A stretch of 64,000 nucleotides of DNA from Comamonas resistens. Its GTDB lineage: Bacteria > Pseudomonadota > Gammaproteobacteria > Burkholderiales > Burkholderiaceae_C. Shown here one piece after another: positions 33,667 through 42,838 of the stretch (its first letter is position 1; each line of letters starts with the position of its first letter). Both the position numbers and the translations under genes were made by a program. A model generated the notes under the pieces. That model was not told the origin of the DNA. It did no database searches and saw only the letters and a program-made list of their open reading frames with translations. The stretch is taken from the NCBI RefSeq assembly GCF_030064165.1, contig NZ_CP125947.1:4774001-4838000 (forward strand), in the 5' to 3' direction.

Positions 33667-36353
33667 CGGCCCACTGTCGCTGGCATCAAGATCGGAGCAG
33701 CAGCTACTCCGCCGTCGTCTCCATCGCTGTCAACGGCTGCGGCTCCCTTGAATCGAAGCAGACGCAAGGCGTTGAGTGTCACCAATGCGGTGGCCCCGGT
33801 GTCAGCCAGCACAGCAACCCACAAACCGGTGACGCCCAGTACCGTCGTGACCAGAAACAGCCCCTTCAATCCCAAGGCGAAGAACACGTTCTGATGAATG
33901 TTTGCCATGGTTGCCCGCGAAAGAGCAACAAGATGGGCGACGTCCACCACCCGGCTCTTGAGCAGGGCTGCGTCAGCGGTTTCGATGGCGACATCCGTTC
34001 CGCCCCCCATGGCGATGCCTACGTCCGCAGTAGCCAAGGCAGGTGCGTCATTGATACCGTCTCCGACCATGGCAACCTTGCCGTCGCGCTTCATGTCGTT
34101 GATCAGACGCAGTTTGTCCTGCGGCAACAACTCAGCCTCACACTCCATGCCCAGGGCGGTCGCAATGGCCTGCCCCGTGCGCTTGTTGTCCCCGGTAAGC
34201 ATGATGGAGCGAATGCCCATGGCTTTAAGCCGTGCAATGCCTTCGCGTGCATCGCGCCTAGGTTCGTCTCGTAGCGCGATAAGCCCCAGCACCTGACGAG
34301 ACTGCTCATTGAACAGGACCGAGACCGTTTTTCCGCTCTGTTGCAGCGTTTCAATACTGGATTGATGCGCATCGGACAGGGCTGCCGCCTGAGCAGCATG
34401 CAAGGGGGACCCGACGGCAAATCGCTGCCCGCCGACAGTCGCATGTACAGCCTTGCCCGCCGTCGCAGACGCATCCAGGGCATCAGGAATGACCAACTCC
34501 GCAGCCTGAGCGTGCGTCACGATAGCCTTGGCCAGAGGATGATTCGATCCCATCTCGACGCTGGCCGCCAGCATCAAGACCTGATCTTCCCCGCCTTCGC
34601 GGAAGGCCACCACATCTGTGACGCGCGGCTTGCCTTCCGTCAGAGTGCCGGTCTTGTCGAAGGCGATGGCTCTTGCGCGGCCAATGATCTCCAGGGCGTT
34701 ACCCCCCTTGATCAACAACCCGCGCCGCGTACCAACTGCCAGACCCGATGCAATCGCTGCGGGAGTCGATAACACCAGGGCGCAGGGACAGGCGATCAAC
34801 AACAGCGCCAACCCGCGGTACAGCCAGGTCCCCCAATCGCCGCCCATGATCAGCGGGGGCACCATTACGATCAATGCCGCAATCACCATGATCGCCGGCG
34901 TGTAATAACGACTGAACTGCTCGATGAAGCGCGCGGTAGGCGACTTGGCCGCCTGAGCCTGCTCTACCAATTGAATGATACGAGAGATGGTGTTGTCGGC
35001 AGCAGCTTTTTCCACTTGGACCTGAAGGGTGCCATCGACGTTGATAGAACCTGCGAACACACTTTCGCCGATCGCTTTCGGCCGGGGAACGGACTCCCCT
35101 GTGACAGGGGACTCGTCGAGACTGGACATGCCCTGTACGATCACGCCATCTGCCGGCACACGGTCACCCGGTCGAATCAGCACACGGTCATCTACGCCCA
35201 GCGATGCGGCCGGCACCTCGCGCTGGCCACCTTGCGGGTCGAGCAATACAGCGATCTTGGGCACTAACGATGCCAAGGCTTTGATTCCCGCGCGCGCCCG
35301 GCCTGCAGCCACGCTTTCCAGCAGTTCACCCACCGAGAACAGGAATACCACGGCGGCCGCTTCTTCCGCTTCGCCAATGACCAGCGCGCCGATGGCTGCC
35401 ACGGACATCAGCATTTCGATCGAGAACGGAGAGCCAGACAACGCCAGCGCGAAGGCCTTGCGCACGAACGGAAGCACGCCCGCAACCACTGCGGCAGCGA
35501 AGATCCATTGCCCATATCCTGGAATAAGATTGGCAATGACGTAGGCCGCAGCCATCAACGCGCCAAGACCTACGACGTGCTTGCCTTTCCTGCTCTGCCA
35601 CCAACGCGGGCTGTCGGCCACCGGAGATGGGTTGGGCATAGCAGTAGTGCCCTCCGAGTCTTGGACGGCGGATACGCCAAAGCCCAGGCTCTTGACGGTC
35701 TTTTCAATGTCGTTGGCTTTGGTCGCCGCGCCGGGAGCCAGTGTCAAGCCAAGAGTTTCAGAGGTGAAATTGACTCGCACATCGGACACCCCAGGCATCC
35801 GCGCCAGAGCGGTTTCGATTTTTGCAACGCAGCTCGCACAATCCATACCCTCAACACGCATGGACAGATTCGGGGGGCTTGCGGGAGGTGCCCTGAAAGC
35901 AGAAGATTGATCGCCATGCTCATGCGAGCAGCACGCTCCCTCCACATGGCTATGCCCTTCGCTGTGGCTATGGCCGTGATCGTGGTTGTGACCATGACTT
36001 GTGTGCTCATGGCCATTGCATCCAGCATGATCATGAGCGGAATGGCCGTCCTGACTCTTACGCAGATGTGCAGCCGGCTTGACTGGTGCATGAGAACCAG
36101 GCAATTCCCGCGCATCAAATCCCAGCGAGCGGATCTTGTTGGTGACGTCCGCGCCCGAGGTTGGGCTGGCCGGGCTCCGCGCCAATGTCAGGGTTTCCGC
36201 CGTAAAGTTGACCTCGACTTCCGAGATACCGGCCATGCGTTGCAGGGCCGTTTCGATCTTCCCGACGCAACTCGCGCAGTCCATGCCTTCCACCTGAAAG
36301 ACAAGCTGCTCATTGGTTTCTGAGGCAGCCTCATAGGGTCTTGACGACATCAC
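33663..36353 (-). CDS. cadA: Zn/Cd/Pb-translocating P-type ATPase with two HMA domains
   Basis: 896 aa exporter. Two N-terminal HMA domains each have GMDCASC (about residues 24 and 168), separated by a His-rich linker (HGHNHDHGHSH region). The catalytic parts include the membrane CPC motif (IACPCALVLSTPAA) and the phosphorylation site DKTGTLTEGKP. A GDGINDAPAL hinge and an HP-type SNHPLAKA motif follow. The domain set and the SmtB/CadC-type regulator next door point to Zn/Cd/Pb rather than copper. The GGAGATTGTG site precedes the ATG. Confidence 0.93.
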   Translation of the reverse strand: MMSSRPYEAASETNEQLVFQVEGMDCASCVGKIETALQRMAGISEVEVNFTAETLTLARSPASPTSGADVTNKIRSLGFDARELPGSHAPVKPAAHLRKSQDGHSAHDHAGCNGHEHTSHGHNHDHGHSHSEGHSHVEGACCSHEHGDQSSAFRAPPASPPNLSMRVEGMDCASCVAKIETALARMPGVSDVRVNFTSETLGLTLAPGAATKANDIEKTVKSLGFGVSAVQDSEGTTAMPNPSPVADSPRWWQSRKGKHVVGLGALMAAAYVIANLIPGYGQWIFAAAVVAGVLPFVRKAFALALSGSPFSIEMLMSVAAIGALVIGEAEEAAAVVFLFSVGELLESVAAGRARAGIKALASLVPKIAVLLDPQGGQREVPAASLGVDDRVLIRPGDRVPADGVIVQGMSSLDESPVTGESVPRPKAIGESVFAGSINVDGTLQVQVEKAAADNTISRIIQLVEQAQAAKSPTARFIEQFSRYYTPAIMVIAALIVMVPPLIMGGDWGTWLYRGLALLLIACPCALVLSTPAAIASGLAVGTRRGLLIKGGNALEIIGRARAIAFDKTGTLTEGKPRVTDVVAFREGGEDQVLMLAASVEMGSNHPLAKAIVTHAQAAELVIPDALDASATAGKAVHATVGGQRFAVGSPLHAAQAAALSDAHQSSIETLQQSGKTVSVLFNEQSRQVLGLIALRDEPRRDAREGIARLKAMGIRSIMLTGDNKRTGQAIATALGMECEAELLPQDKLRLINDMKRDGKVAMVGDGINDAPALATADVGIAMGGGTDVAIETADAALLKSRVVDVAHLVALSRATMANIHQNVFFALGLKGLFLVTTVLGVTGLWVAVLADTGATALVTLNALRLLRFKGAAAVDSDGDDGGVAAAPILMPATVGR

Positions 36354-36427
36354 AATCTCCTTTGCTCACCGATGTGCTGGCGTTAGTGCGAGTCAGCGAC
36401 ACCATCGATGAGCAAATAATAGCACAC

Positions 36428-36443
36428 ATGAACATGTGTTCAT
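36428..36443. promoter_or_regulatory. SmtB/CadC-type operator upstream of cadA
   Basis: ATGAACATGTGTTCAT has 7-base arms around TG and resembles the AT-rich TGAACA...TGTTCA sites bound by ArsR/SmtB repressors. It lies 75 bases before the ATPase start, between the regulator gene and cadA. Confidence 0.7.
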
Positions 36444-36584
36444 ATGATTGATGCCAAAGCCCCACAGGGAGCGCAGAAGTTCTGATCTTCACCTAGCCGG
36501 ATCATTCGGCAACCATGCATCCATGAACCCCTTTACCACCGGGCATTGATGCAGCCCCGTCGAGTTACCTGGGCATCTCGGTTG

Positions 36585-36986
36585 CTAGTCTTCTGTGTCG
36601 TCTTCGGAGACATGGCTTGCCATGTCAAGCAGGACTTGGCTCACGTGCATGTCGGCCACCTCGTAAAAGACTTGTTTTGCCTGGCGCGTGCCCTTGACCA
36701 ATCGGGCACCGCGAAGCAGTCGAAGATGGTGACTGACCAGTGACTGTGAAAGATCAAGGCATTCAGCAATCTCTCCAACCGACGAAGAACCATCGAGACA
36801 ACACAGCATGATCTTGAGCCGAGACGGATCACCGAGAAGGCGGAATGTTTCCGCCAGAATCGTGATGTCGTTTTGCGACAGTTCCGACAACACAATGCCA
36901 TTTTGCGTTGCATCGCGCTGCTTGGAGAACTGCTGCTTGTTTACGGAAAGCGGCGAGTCATCAGCCTGTTTTTTTTTCGAAGTCAT
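36585..36986 (-). CDS. ArsR/SmtB-family metal-responsive repressor
   Basis: 133 aa winged-helix repressor; the recognition helix is near LSQSLVSHHLRLLR (~83-96). The C-terminal helix carries D-M-H-x10-H-x2-E, the alpha-5 zinc site of SmtB/CzrA-type sensors, and a CC pair lies in the alpha-3 region. The ATG at 36986 was chosen over a longer frame that lacks a ribosome site. It probably represses the cadA operon until Zn, Cd or Pb binds. Confidence 0.88.
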   Translation of the reverse strand: MTSKKKQADDSPLSVNKQQFSKQRDATQNGIVLSELSQNDITILAETFRLLGDPSRLKIMLCCLDGSSSVGEIAECLDLSQSLVSHHLRLLRGARLVKGTRQAKQVFYEVADMHVSQVLLDMASHVSEDDTED

Positions 36987-37289
36987 TAAAAAATTCCTGA
37001 ATACAAACTCGAAATGCCTGTCCTGCTGGTGAGAAGCGCAAGGAAACCGCAATCACGTTTCACAGGGTCAATTTTAAGCCATAGGGTAGATCAGTCGCCT
37101 ACCAGAGTCACCCGCCGCTGCAAGCGGTACCCTTACTTCATGGCAAGACCCTTGCTTTTCTCAGATCGTCACAGTGCAACTGGACATCGCCCGGGCAACG
37201 CTGGTCTACCGAGCCCGCCGCTACGGCATCCCCCAAAGTCGAGTGCGCAAGCCATGAAGCTCTCGACGTCAGCAACGGCCTCAGACTAC
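36987..37289. other. Gene-free stretch with a regulator remnant
   Basis: Between the SmtB-type gene and the TauE gene. It contains the short NtrC-type remnant listed at 37165. No promoter was recognised. Confidence 0.35.
37165..37257 (+). pseudogene. Possible Fis-type HTH tail of a sigma-54 regulator
   Basis: The plus-strand frame reads LDIARATLVYRARRYGI then RVRKP and a stop. This resembles the C-terminal Fis-like helix-turn-helix of NtrC-family regulators. Only about 30 codons remain; no ATPase domain is present in the window. Weak, because the match is short. Confidence 0.35.
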
Positions 37290-38024
37290 TCATCCCGCCA
37301 GCCCTGATGCAAACATGATCAGGCCGGAAACGATCAACAAGCCCAGTACAACCTGTCGGAACCGAAGATCCGACATCCCCTTATACATCCGCGTTCCCAG
37401 AAAGGTGGGGATCAGCATTGCCGGCGCCACGATGGCGAACAAGGGCAGTGTGCCCTTAGTCACTAGACCGGATGCGACATACGTTGCCATGATGACGACA
37501 AGCATGGCGAGGTTGAAGTTCTGGATGACCGCGCGCTGTTCTTCTCTGGGAAAACCTCGCAGCACGCACCACAGAGTTGGGATCACGCCCGTGAAACCAC
37601 CAAATCCGCCCAACACACCGCCAGCCAAGCCAGCGGCGGCATCAGCCAATCTGCCGCCGAAGGCAATCTTGGGAATCCGCTGGGCGAACAGCATTGTTGG
37701 GCACCAGACCAGCAATATGGCACCCATGCCAATCTTGAAGGTATTCGCATCAACCATGGGCAAAAGCCAAACGCCGACAGGAATTCCCGCCAGCCCTCCC
37801 AGCACGAAGGGAAGCAGCAACCTTGAGCTGAAACCGCGCCGGACTGAAAATGCGGCAATCAACTGCCCCAGAAGGCCGCCAAACACTGTCAGCGCGGCGG
37901 CTGTCTGTGGATCGACCGCCCACACCCAGAACGACATCGCTACCAAGCCAAAAGCGAACCCAGAAAGTCCCTGAACGAAGCCGGCCACAACCGCGCCCGC
38001 AGCAACCACGAAGTAAACAGTCAT
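37290..38024 (-). CDS. TauE/SafE (TSUP)-family sulfite exporter-like permease
   Basis: 244 aa integral membrane protein with about eight hydrophobic segments and the repeated Gly-rich TSUP motifs (GGVLGGFGGFTGVIPTLW near residue 135). Members export sulfite, sulfoacetate or other organosulfonates. No sulfur-metabolism gene is adjacent to define the substrate. Confidence 0.85.
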   Translation of the reverse strand: MTVYFVVAAGAVVAGFVQGLSGFAFGLVAMSFWVWAVDPQTAAALTVFGGLLGQLIAAFSVRRGFSSRLLLPFVLGGLAGIPVGVWLLPMVDANTFKIGMGAILLVWCPTMLFAQRIPKIAFGGRLADAAAGLAGGVLGGFGGFTGVIPTLWCVLRGFPREEQRAVIQNFNLAMLVVIMATYVASGLVTKGTLPLFAIVAPAMLIPTFLGTRMYKGMSDLRFRQVVLGLLIVSGLIMFASGLAG

Positions 38025-38424
38025 TATTTTTTGAAATCAGAATATCCAATTAGCGAGATACCAAACAAAAACTGCCCGGACTGGCTCCCAAAAAATCAAT
38101 CTATAACGGGTTCGTTATCGTAGCCGAGCGCTCCATGCGAGCGTCATGGCCCCCAGGCCCCGAGCACGAAGGAGGCAATCCGAGCGAGTGCTGAGGCCGT
38201 GCTGAGGCCCTTGACCTTTCAATAATGAAAGGCTTTAGCCTCTTTGACATCAAAGAGTCAAAGAGAGAACGCGATGAGTGCATCTGCGGAAATGAGAACC
38301 GGAGCCAGCGCGGCGACCATCAGCCTTCCCAGGTTGTAGTCCCCCAGAAATCCTAAGACGTCCCATCGTGGAAAGTTCAAGCCCAGCGTCTTCCCTCATC
38401 GGTCACGTCGGCGGCAATCGGCGT
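38025..38424. other. Gene-free stretch with a second MerR-type promoter
   Basis: No supported gene; a short plus-strand frame from 38273 (about 20 codons) has no family. It contains the orphan MerR-like promoter at 38350-38380. The stretch looks like debris from an earlier metal-resistance locus. Confidence 0.35.
38350..38380 (-). promoter_or_regulatory. Orphan MerR/CueR-like promoter
   Basis: On the minus strand TTGAAC is followed by a 19-base spacer and TAGGAT, and the spacer begins TTTCCACGATGGGACGT. It is closely related in sequence to the promoter at 31843-31873, but no metal gene follows it. Confidence 0.45.
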
Positions 38425-39447
38425 CTATCCCATCTCAAGAGCGGCATGATCTTCGCCAACGTCCGCGGATAGCGCCTGTTGGCTGGCTCGCTTGGTATTG
38501 CAGAAACTGCGCCGGTAATCCGAAGGCGAGGTTCCGAGTTGCGCACTGAACTGCTGGCGCAGCGACAGGGGTGTCCCGAAGCCTACTTCTGAGGCGATGC
38601 ACTCGATAGGCATCTCTGTGGTTTCGAGCAACTGCTGGGCACGTGCGACCCGCTCGGCGTTGACCCACTTGATGACGGTGGTGCCTGTGGTTTCCCGGAA
38701 ACGCCGGGTGAAAGTGCGTCGGCTCATCTTCGCGACCTCGGCAAGCATATCGACCGACAGCGGCTCGGCCAGATGTTCTCGTGCCCATTCCAGAACCCCC
38801 GGTAGCCGGTTCTCGCTCGGGATCTGTGGCACCGGCCTCTCGATGTACTGGGCCTGGCCGCCCTGTCGGTGCGGCGGTGTGACCAATTGCCTGGCCATGC
38901 GGTTTGCCGCATCGGAACCGTGCCGCTCACGAACAAGTTGCAGGCAACAGTCGATCGCAGCCACCGTGCCGGCCGAGGTGACGATGTTTTCATCGGCGAC
39001 GTACAGCACATCGGGGCGAAACAGCGTGTGCGGGAAACGCTGAGCAAAGACGTCTCGCGCGACCCAATGGGTTGTCGCCTCACGGCCATCGAGCAGGCCC
39101 GCGTCGCCCAACACGAAGGCGCCCAAGCACAAGCCCACGATCATCGTGCCCCTGTCATGCGCCTGGCGCAGTGCTTCGATCAACTCCGCCGGGGCGGGTA
39201 TCTCTGGGTCGGACCAAGCCGGCACCACGATGATGTCAGCGTCGTACATCGCCCACAATCCGTCCGGCACTTCGATCACCAGGCCTTGGTCGCTGGTCAC
39301 ACGCCCTGGTGTCAGCGCGCAATACCGCACCTCGTAGGCCGGAAAGTCCGGTGGCCCGTTGACGACGCCGAACGCCAGCGCAGGGACAGAAAGCTGGAAC
39401 AGGCTGACGCCTTCAAAGGCCAGTACGGCGACACGAATGGGTGCCAT
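38425..39447 (-). CDS. GlxA-type transcriptional regulator (DJ-1/PfpI plus AraC domains)
   Basis: 340 aa. The N-terminal DJ-1/PfpI-like domain (~1-175) contains the VGLCLGAFVLGDAGLL nucleophile-elbow region. Two AraC HTH motifs follow at ~235-320 (LAEVAKMSRRTFTRRFRE and IASEVGFGTPLSLRQQFS). The ATG at 39447 is preferred to the TTG just upstream. Targets are unknown; the nearby flavin oxidoreductase and methyltransferase genes are candidates. Confidence 0.88.
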   Translation of the reverse strand: MAPIRVAVLAFEGVSLFQLSVPALAFGVVNGPPDFPAYEVRYCALTPGRVTSDQGLVIEVPDGLWAMYDADIIVVPAWSDPEIPAPAELIEALRQAHDRGTMIVGLCLGAFVLGDAGLLDGREATTHWVARDVFAQRFPHTLFRPDVLYVADENIVTSAGTVAAIDCCLQLVRERHGSDAANRMARQLVTPPHRQGGQAQYIERPVPQIPSENRLPGVLEWAREHLAEPLSVDMLAEVAKMSRRTFTRRFRETTGTTVIKWVNAERVARAQQLLETTEMPIECIASEVGFGTPLSLRQQFSAQLGTSPSDYRRSFCNTKRASQQALSADVGEDHAALEMG

Positions 39448-39927
39448 CAAAACACTCCGCGAGACACTATTGGCCCATTTTCTTCCAACAATAGATTCAG
39501 GTCAACTCAAGTCTCGACAAGGCCATGGCGGTAAAACGACTCGCCCAGGCGCGATGGGACAGGTCTTCGGCGCAGATCAGCCAGCAGCCCCCCCTGCGGC
39601 ATCTGGCCGGCTCATCAGTTTCCACCAAGGTAGAGAAAAGTTGTGCCGCTAGCAGCTCTCGTGCCAGCGGCGCGCCTTGCCCCGTCCATTGCGCGGCAAT
39701 TCTTGGTTGCCGAAATCCGTTGCTGCAGCGTTCAACTGTCTGGTCGCGTCATAGGTAATGGGAAAGGCCGGTGGCGGTGGACTGCCTGCGGTCTCCCGAA
39801 ACAATCGTTGGAAGACCGACGAACCGTGTGGAAGCACGCGCGCCAGCCGTACATTCGCGCCCTGATCAGGGAACTGCTTTTCGCAGCCTACTCCGCTCGA
39901 TAACTGAGCAATGCGCTCCTGCTGTGC
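39448..39927. other. Non-coding stretch, possible debris
   Basis: Between the GlxA-type gene and the methyltransferase. Several short open frames exist on both strands but none shows a recognisable family, start site or signal. I see nothing that can be supported. Confidence 0.3.
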
Positions 39928-40560
39928 TCAAGGCTGCTTGCGCGCCACCAAATCGATCAGCGCGGACATGCCGCGGTGGCCGTGGCCCTCGGAAATCTCA
40001 CTATCATGCTCACGCAGGTGTTCGATCGTCATCTCGGCAAAGGCTGAACGCAGCAGTTCAGTCGTGTAGAGATTCTCGATAGCAGATGGCCCCCCCGTGC
40101 GGTAAGCGAGCTGCTCGGGGCGATAGCCCTGCAACAGCAGCAGTCCGCCCGGCCGCAAAGCCTGCTGCATGCCAGTGAACATCGCAGCCCTCAAGGCAGG
40201 CGCTGCGAACTGCACAAAGATCGCCACCACCACATCAAAGCTGGCGGGTTCCCAATCGAAGTCACCTAAGTCGGCAAGCACGGTCTTGAGCCCCACGTCA
40301 TTGGCGGACGCCAGCTTGCGCGCCTTTTCCAGCCCAACCGCTGAAGCATCCATCGACAGCACATCGAGCCCTTGCCTGGCCAGCCAGACGCCATTGCGGC
40401 CCTCTCCATCCGCAACTGCCAATGCGCGCATACCCGCTGCCAAGCGATGGCCCTGGGCGGCCAGGAACGCATTGGGTTCGGTGCCGAACACATAGTCATC
40501 CACGGCGTAGCGCTGATCCCAGTGCGGGTTGCCCGCAGCTTCCTTAGATCCAAGACTCAT
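39928..40560 (-). CDS. Class I SAM-dependent methyltransferase (TehB-like)
   Basis: 210 aa soluble enzyme with a Rossmann fold. Motif I reads ALAVADGEGRNGVWLA (~46-61), acidic motif II VLSMDAS (~66-72), and motif IV follows near SFDVVVAIFVQF. The opening NPHWDQRYAVDDYVFGTEPN is typical of TehB-like small-molecule methyltransferases (split: HWDQRY, FGTEPN). The ATG at 40560 follows GGAGG and was preferred over a start 27 bases upstream. It is divergent from the oxidoreductase operon. Confidence 0.87.
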   Translation of the reverse strand: MSLGSKEAAGNPHWDQRYAVDDYVFGTEPNAFLAAQGHRLAAGMRALAVADGEGRNGVWLARQGLDVLSMDASAVGLEKARKLASANDVGLKTVLADLGDFDWEPASFDVVVAIFVQFAAPALRAAMFTGMQQALRPGGLLLLQGYRPEQLAYRTGGPSAIENLYTTELLRSAFAEMTIEHLREHDSEISEGHGHRGMSALIDLVARKQP

Positions 40561-40605
40561 GTGACATCGACCTCCTGAAGTTGCCATGAATAGATGAATG
40601 GCCTA

Positions 40606-40634
40606 AATCTATCTCACATTGTCGTTTAGGTCAA
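40606..40634 (-). promoter_or_regulatory. Sigma-70-like promoter of the methyltransferase gene
   Basis: TTGACC, a 17-base spacer and TAGATT read on the minus strand, 46 bases before the methyltransferase start. CCTAAA (40602) and TTTAGG (40625) form an inverted repeat across it, which could be an operator shared with the divergent operon. Confidence 0.5.
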
Positions 40635-40730
40635 TTGTTGAGAATGGCTTCCATCCCCAGAATTTCAACCTGAGACGCTCTCCTTGAAAGAGGAGGTGTT
40701 TAGGCAATCCATTTTCAAGAGAGAACGCTC

Positions 40731-41822
40731 GTGAACGACTCGATTTTCGGCACACGCCGTGGCACAGCACCCGCCCCAATTTCCATTCTTGACTTCGCCA
40801 TGGCCGGCAAAGGTGTTTCAGCGCGCGAGGCGCTGCGGGACAGTATCGAACTGGCCAAGCTGGTGGACCGCCGTGGCTTCACCCGCTACTGGGTCGCGGA
40901 GCATCACTCCATGCCTGGCGTGACAACATCGTCACCGGCCATGCTGCTGGCCCGACTGGTCGGTGAAACCCAGCGGATTCGATTGGGTGCCGGCGGGATG
41001 ATGCTGCCCAACTTTCCGCCACTGGTGGTGGCCGAGCAGTTCGGTCTGCTGGCTTCGTTCGCACCCGGACGCATCGACCTGGGCATTGGACGCGCGCCCG
41101 GCACCGACATGAACACCGCCGCCGCATTGCGTCGCGGGCAGACAGGTGCCGAAGATTTCCCGGCGCAATTCAAGGAGCTGCTGCACTTCCTTGACGGAGA
41201 CTTTCCAGGCGGCCACCGCTACAAGCAGGCAGGCGTCTATGCCGTGCCCGGCCCCACGCAAGACCAGGAAAACGGCATTGAGCGGTCGTTCCAGCGACCG
41301 CCGGTCTGGCTGCTGGGCTCGTCGGACTACTCGGCCCGAATGGCCGCAAAGCTCGGTTTTCCATTCGCTTTCGCCGCCCACCTGGCCGACCAGAACGTGA
41401 TGTACGCGCTGGAAGCCTATCGCGAGAACTTCCGTCCTTCGGCAGTGCTGGATCGACCCTATGTCATCTCCAGCTTCGGTGTCATGGCCGCAGACGATGA
41501 GCTGGAAGCTCGCCGTCAAGCCTGGGCGTACTCCCACGCAATGATGCGCATGACCATGCGGCGCTCTTTCGTCGTGCCGACGCCGCAGGAGGCTGCGCAA
41601 TACAACTACTCATCCGCAGAGCAGAGCGCCATGCAGATGTGGAACGACAAGATCATGAGCGGCACCGGAGAACAGGTGACGGAGAAACTCAATGCGTGGC
41701 AAGGGCGCGTCGAAGCGGACGAGCTGATGATTCTGAATCTCGGCCACTCGCAGCAGGCCATCTACCGCTCCACCGAACTTATCGCGGACGCCTACGGCAT
41801 GCCAGACAACATTCTGGAATAG
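40731..41822 (+). CDS. LLM-class (luciferase-like) flavin-dependent oxidoreductase
   Basis: 363 aa, TIM-barrel fold of the bacterial luciferase superfamily. Characteristic stretches are RYWVAEHHSMP (~57-67), a Gly-rich IRLGAGGMMLPNFPPL (~84-99) and GRIDLGIGRAPGTD (~117-130). It uses FMNH2 or F420-type flavin on an unknown substrate. It starts at GTG. It is followed after 120 bases by two sirtuin genes on the same strand, so it probably heads or joins that operon. Confidence 0.88.
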   Translation: MNDSIFGTRRGTAPAPISILDFAMAGKGVSAREALRDSIELAKLVDRRGFTRYWVAEHHSMPGVTTSSPAMLLARLVGETQRIRLGAGGMMLPNFPPLVVAEQFGLLASFAPGRIDLGIGRAPGTDMNTAAALRRGQTGAEDFPAQFKELLHFLDGDFPGGHRYKQAGVYAVPGPTQDQENGIERSFQRPPVWLLGSSDYSARMAAKLGFPFAFAAHLADQNVMYALEAYRENFRPSAVLDRPYVISSFGVMAADDELEARRQAWAYSHAMMRMTMRRSFVVPTPQEAAQYNYSSAEQSAMQMWNDKIMSGTGEQVTEKLNAWQGRVEADELMILNLGHSQQAIYRSTELIADAYGMPDNILE

Positions 41823-41942
41823 GCCTCAACCGAGAACAACGCCACCGCCGGCGCCGCGTCGGATCAGCCATTGAGGCTGTTGTTGACTGATACAGACGAT
41901 GCACACAAGGCAGGCCATCAACAATTACCGGAAGCAAGAAAA

Positions 41943-42821
41943 ATGACGGACCAAAACTACAAAGATCACATTCCAGAGATCGCCAGGCGCATTGAAGAAG
42001 CCGATGCGATCCTAGTGGGCGGCGCGTCGGGCATGTCCACCGCCAACCAGCACGACTTCTACGGCTACAGCAAATACTTCCGGGACAACTTCAGCGAGTT
42101 CCAGGATGCCTACGGAATCCGCAACCTCTGTGGCGCGCTTTACTACCGCTACAAGACGAGCGAGGAACGCTGGGCCTACCTTTCCAAGCACGGCGCGCTG
42201 CTGTTCGACGAACCACCAGGTCAGACTTACGTCGATCTGCACGCGATGATCAAGGACAAGAACTACTTCATCGTCACGACCAATCAGGATTTGCAGTTTT
42301 CCAAACTGTTCCCTGACGAGAAGCTGTGCTATCCGCAGGGAACCTCTCACTATCTGCAATGCGGCGTCCCCTGCCACGATGACGTGTACCCGTCCGAAGA
42401 AGCCGTCAGGACGATGGCAGCGAACATCACGGGCACGCGCGTACCGAAAGACCTGATTCCCAAGTGCCCGCGTTGTGGCGAGGAAATGGAACCCTGGTTC
42501 CGATCGCCGGTATTTCTGGAGGGAACATTCTGGCAGTCGTACATGCGCAAGTACCAGGATTTCATCGAACAGAATTCGCACAAGAAGATTCTCCTGATCG
42601 AGCTGGGTGTCGGGCCGATGACGCCGAACATCATCAAGCACCCCTTCTCGGTGGCCACCTACCACTGGCCGAAGGCTTTTCTGGTGCGCATCAACAAGGA
42701 CGAGCCCCCAACTCACGAGTTGCTGCGCAACAAGACCATTACCTTGGACGCAGACATTGCCGATGTGTTGCGTGACCTGCGAACGCACATGCAGGCTCCG
42801 CTCGCAATCACTTCCAACTGA
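41943..42821 (+). CDS. Sirtuin of the class M (SirTM-like) type, first copy
   Basis: 292 aa Sir2-fold protein. NAD-binding motif VGGASGMS (~25-32); TTNQD at 112-116; zinc cysteines C140, C144, C175, C178. In classical deacetylase sirtuins the catalytic His lies in an HG pair; here the pair reads Q132-G133, as in SirTM proteins, which ADP-ribosylate proteins instead of deacetylating them. The overall layout (KDKNYFIVTTN, YPQG, CGVPCHDDVYP, IPKCPRCG, LIELGVG) follows that class. No macrodomain gene is adjacent. The ATG at 41943 follows a weak GGAAG site. Confidence 0.82.
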   Translation: MTDQNYKDHIPEIARRIEEADAILVGGASGMSTANQHDFYGYSKYFRDNFSEFQDAYGIRNLCGALYYRYKTSEERWAYLSKHGALLFDEPPGQTYVDLHAMIKDKNYFIVTTNQDLQFSKLFPDEKLCYPQGTSHYLQCGVPCHDDVYPSEEAVRTMAANITGTRVPKDLIPKCPRCGEEMEPWFRSPVFLEGTFWQSYMRKYQDFIEQNSHKKILLIELGVGPMTPNIIKHPFSVATYHWPKAFLVRINKDEPPTHELLRNKTITLDADIADVLRDLRTHMQAPLAITSN

Positions 42822-42838
42822 TCGCCAAAGGAACAAAA

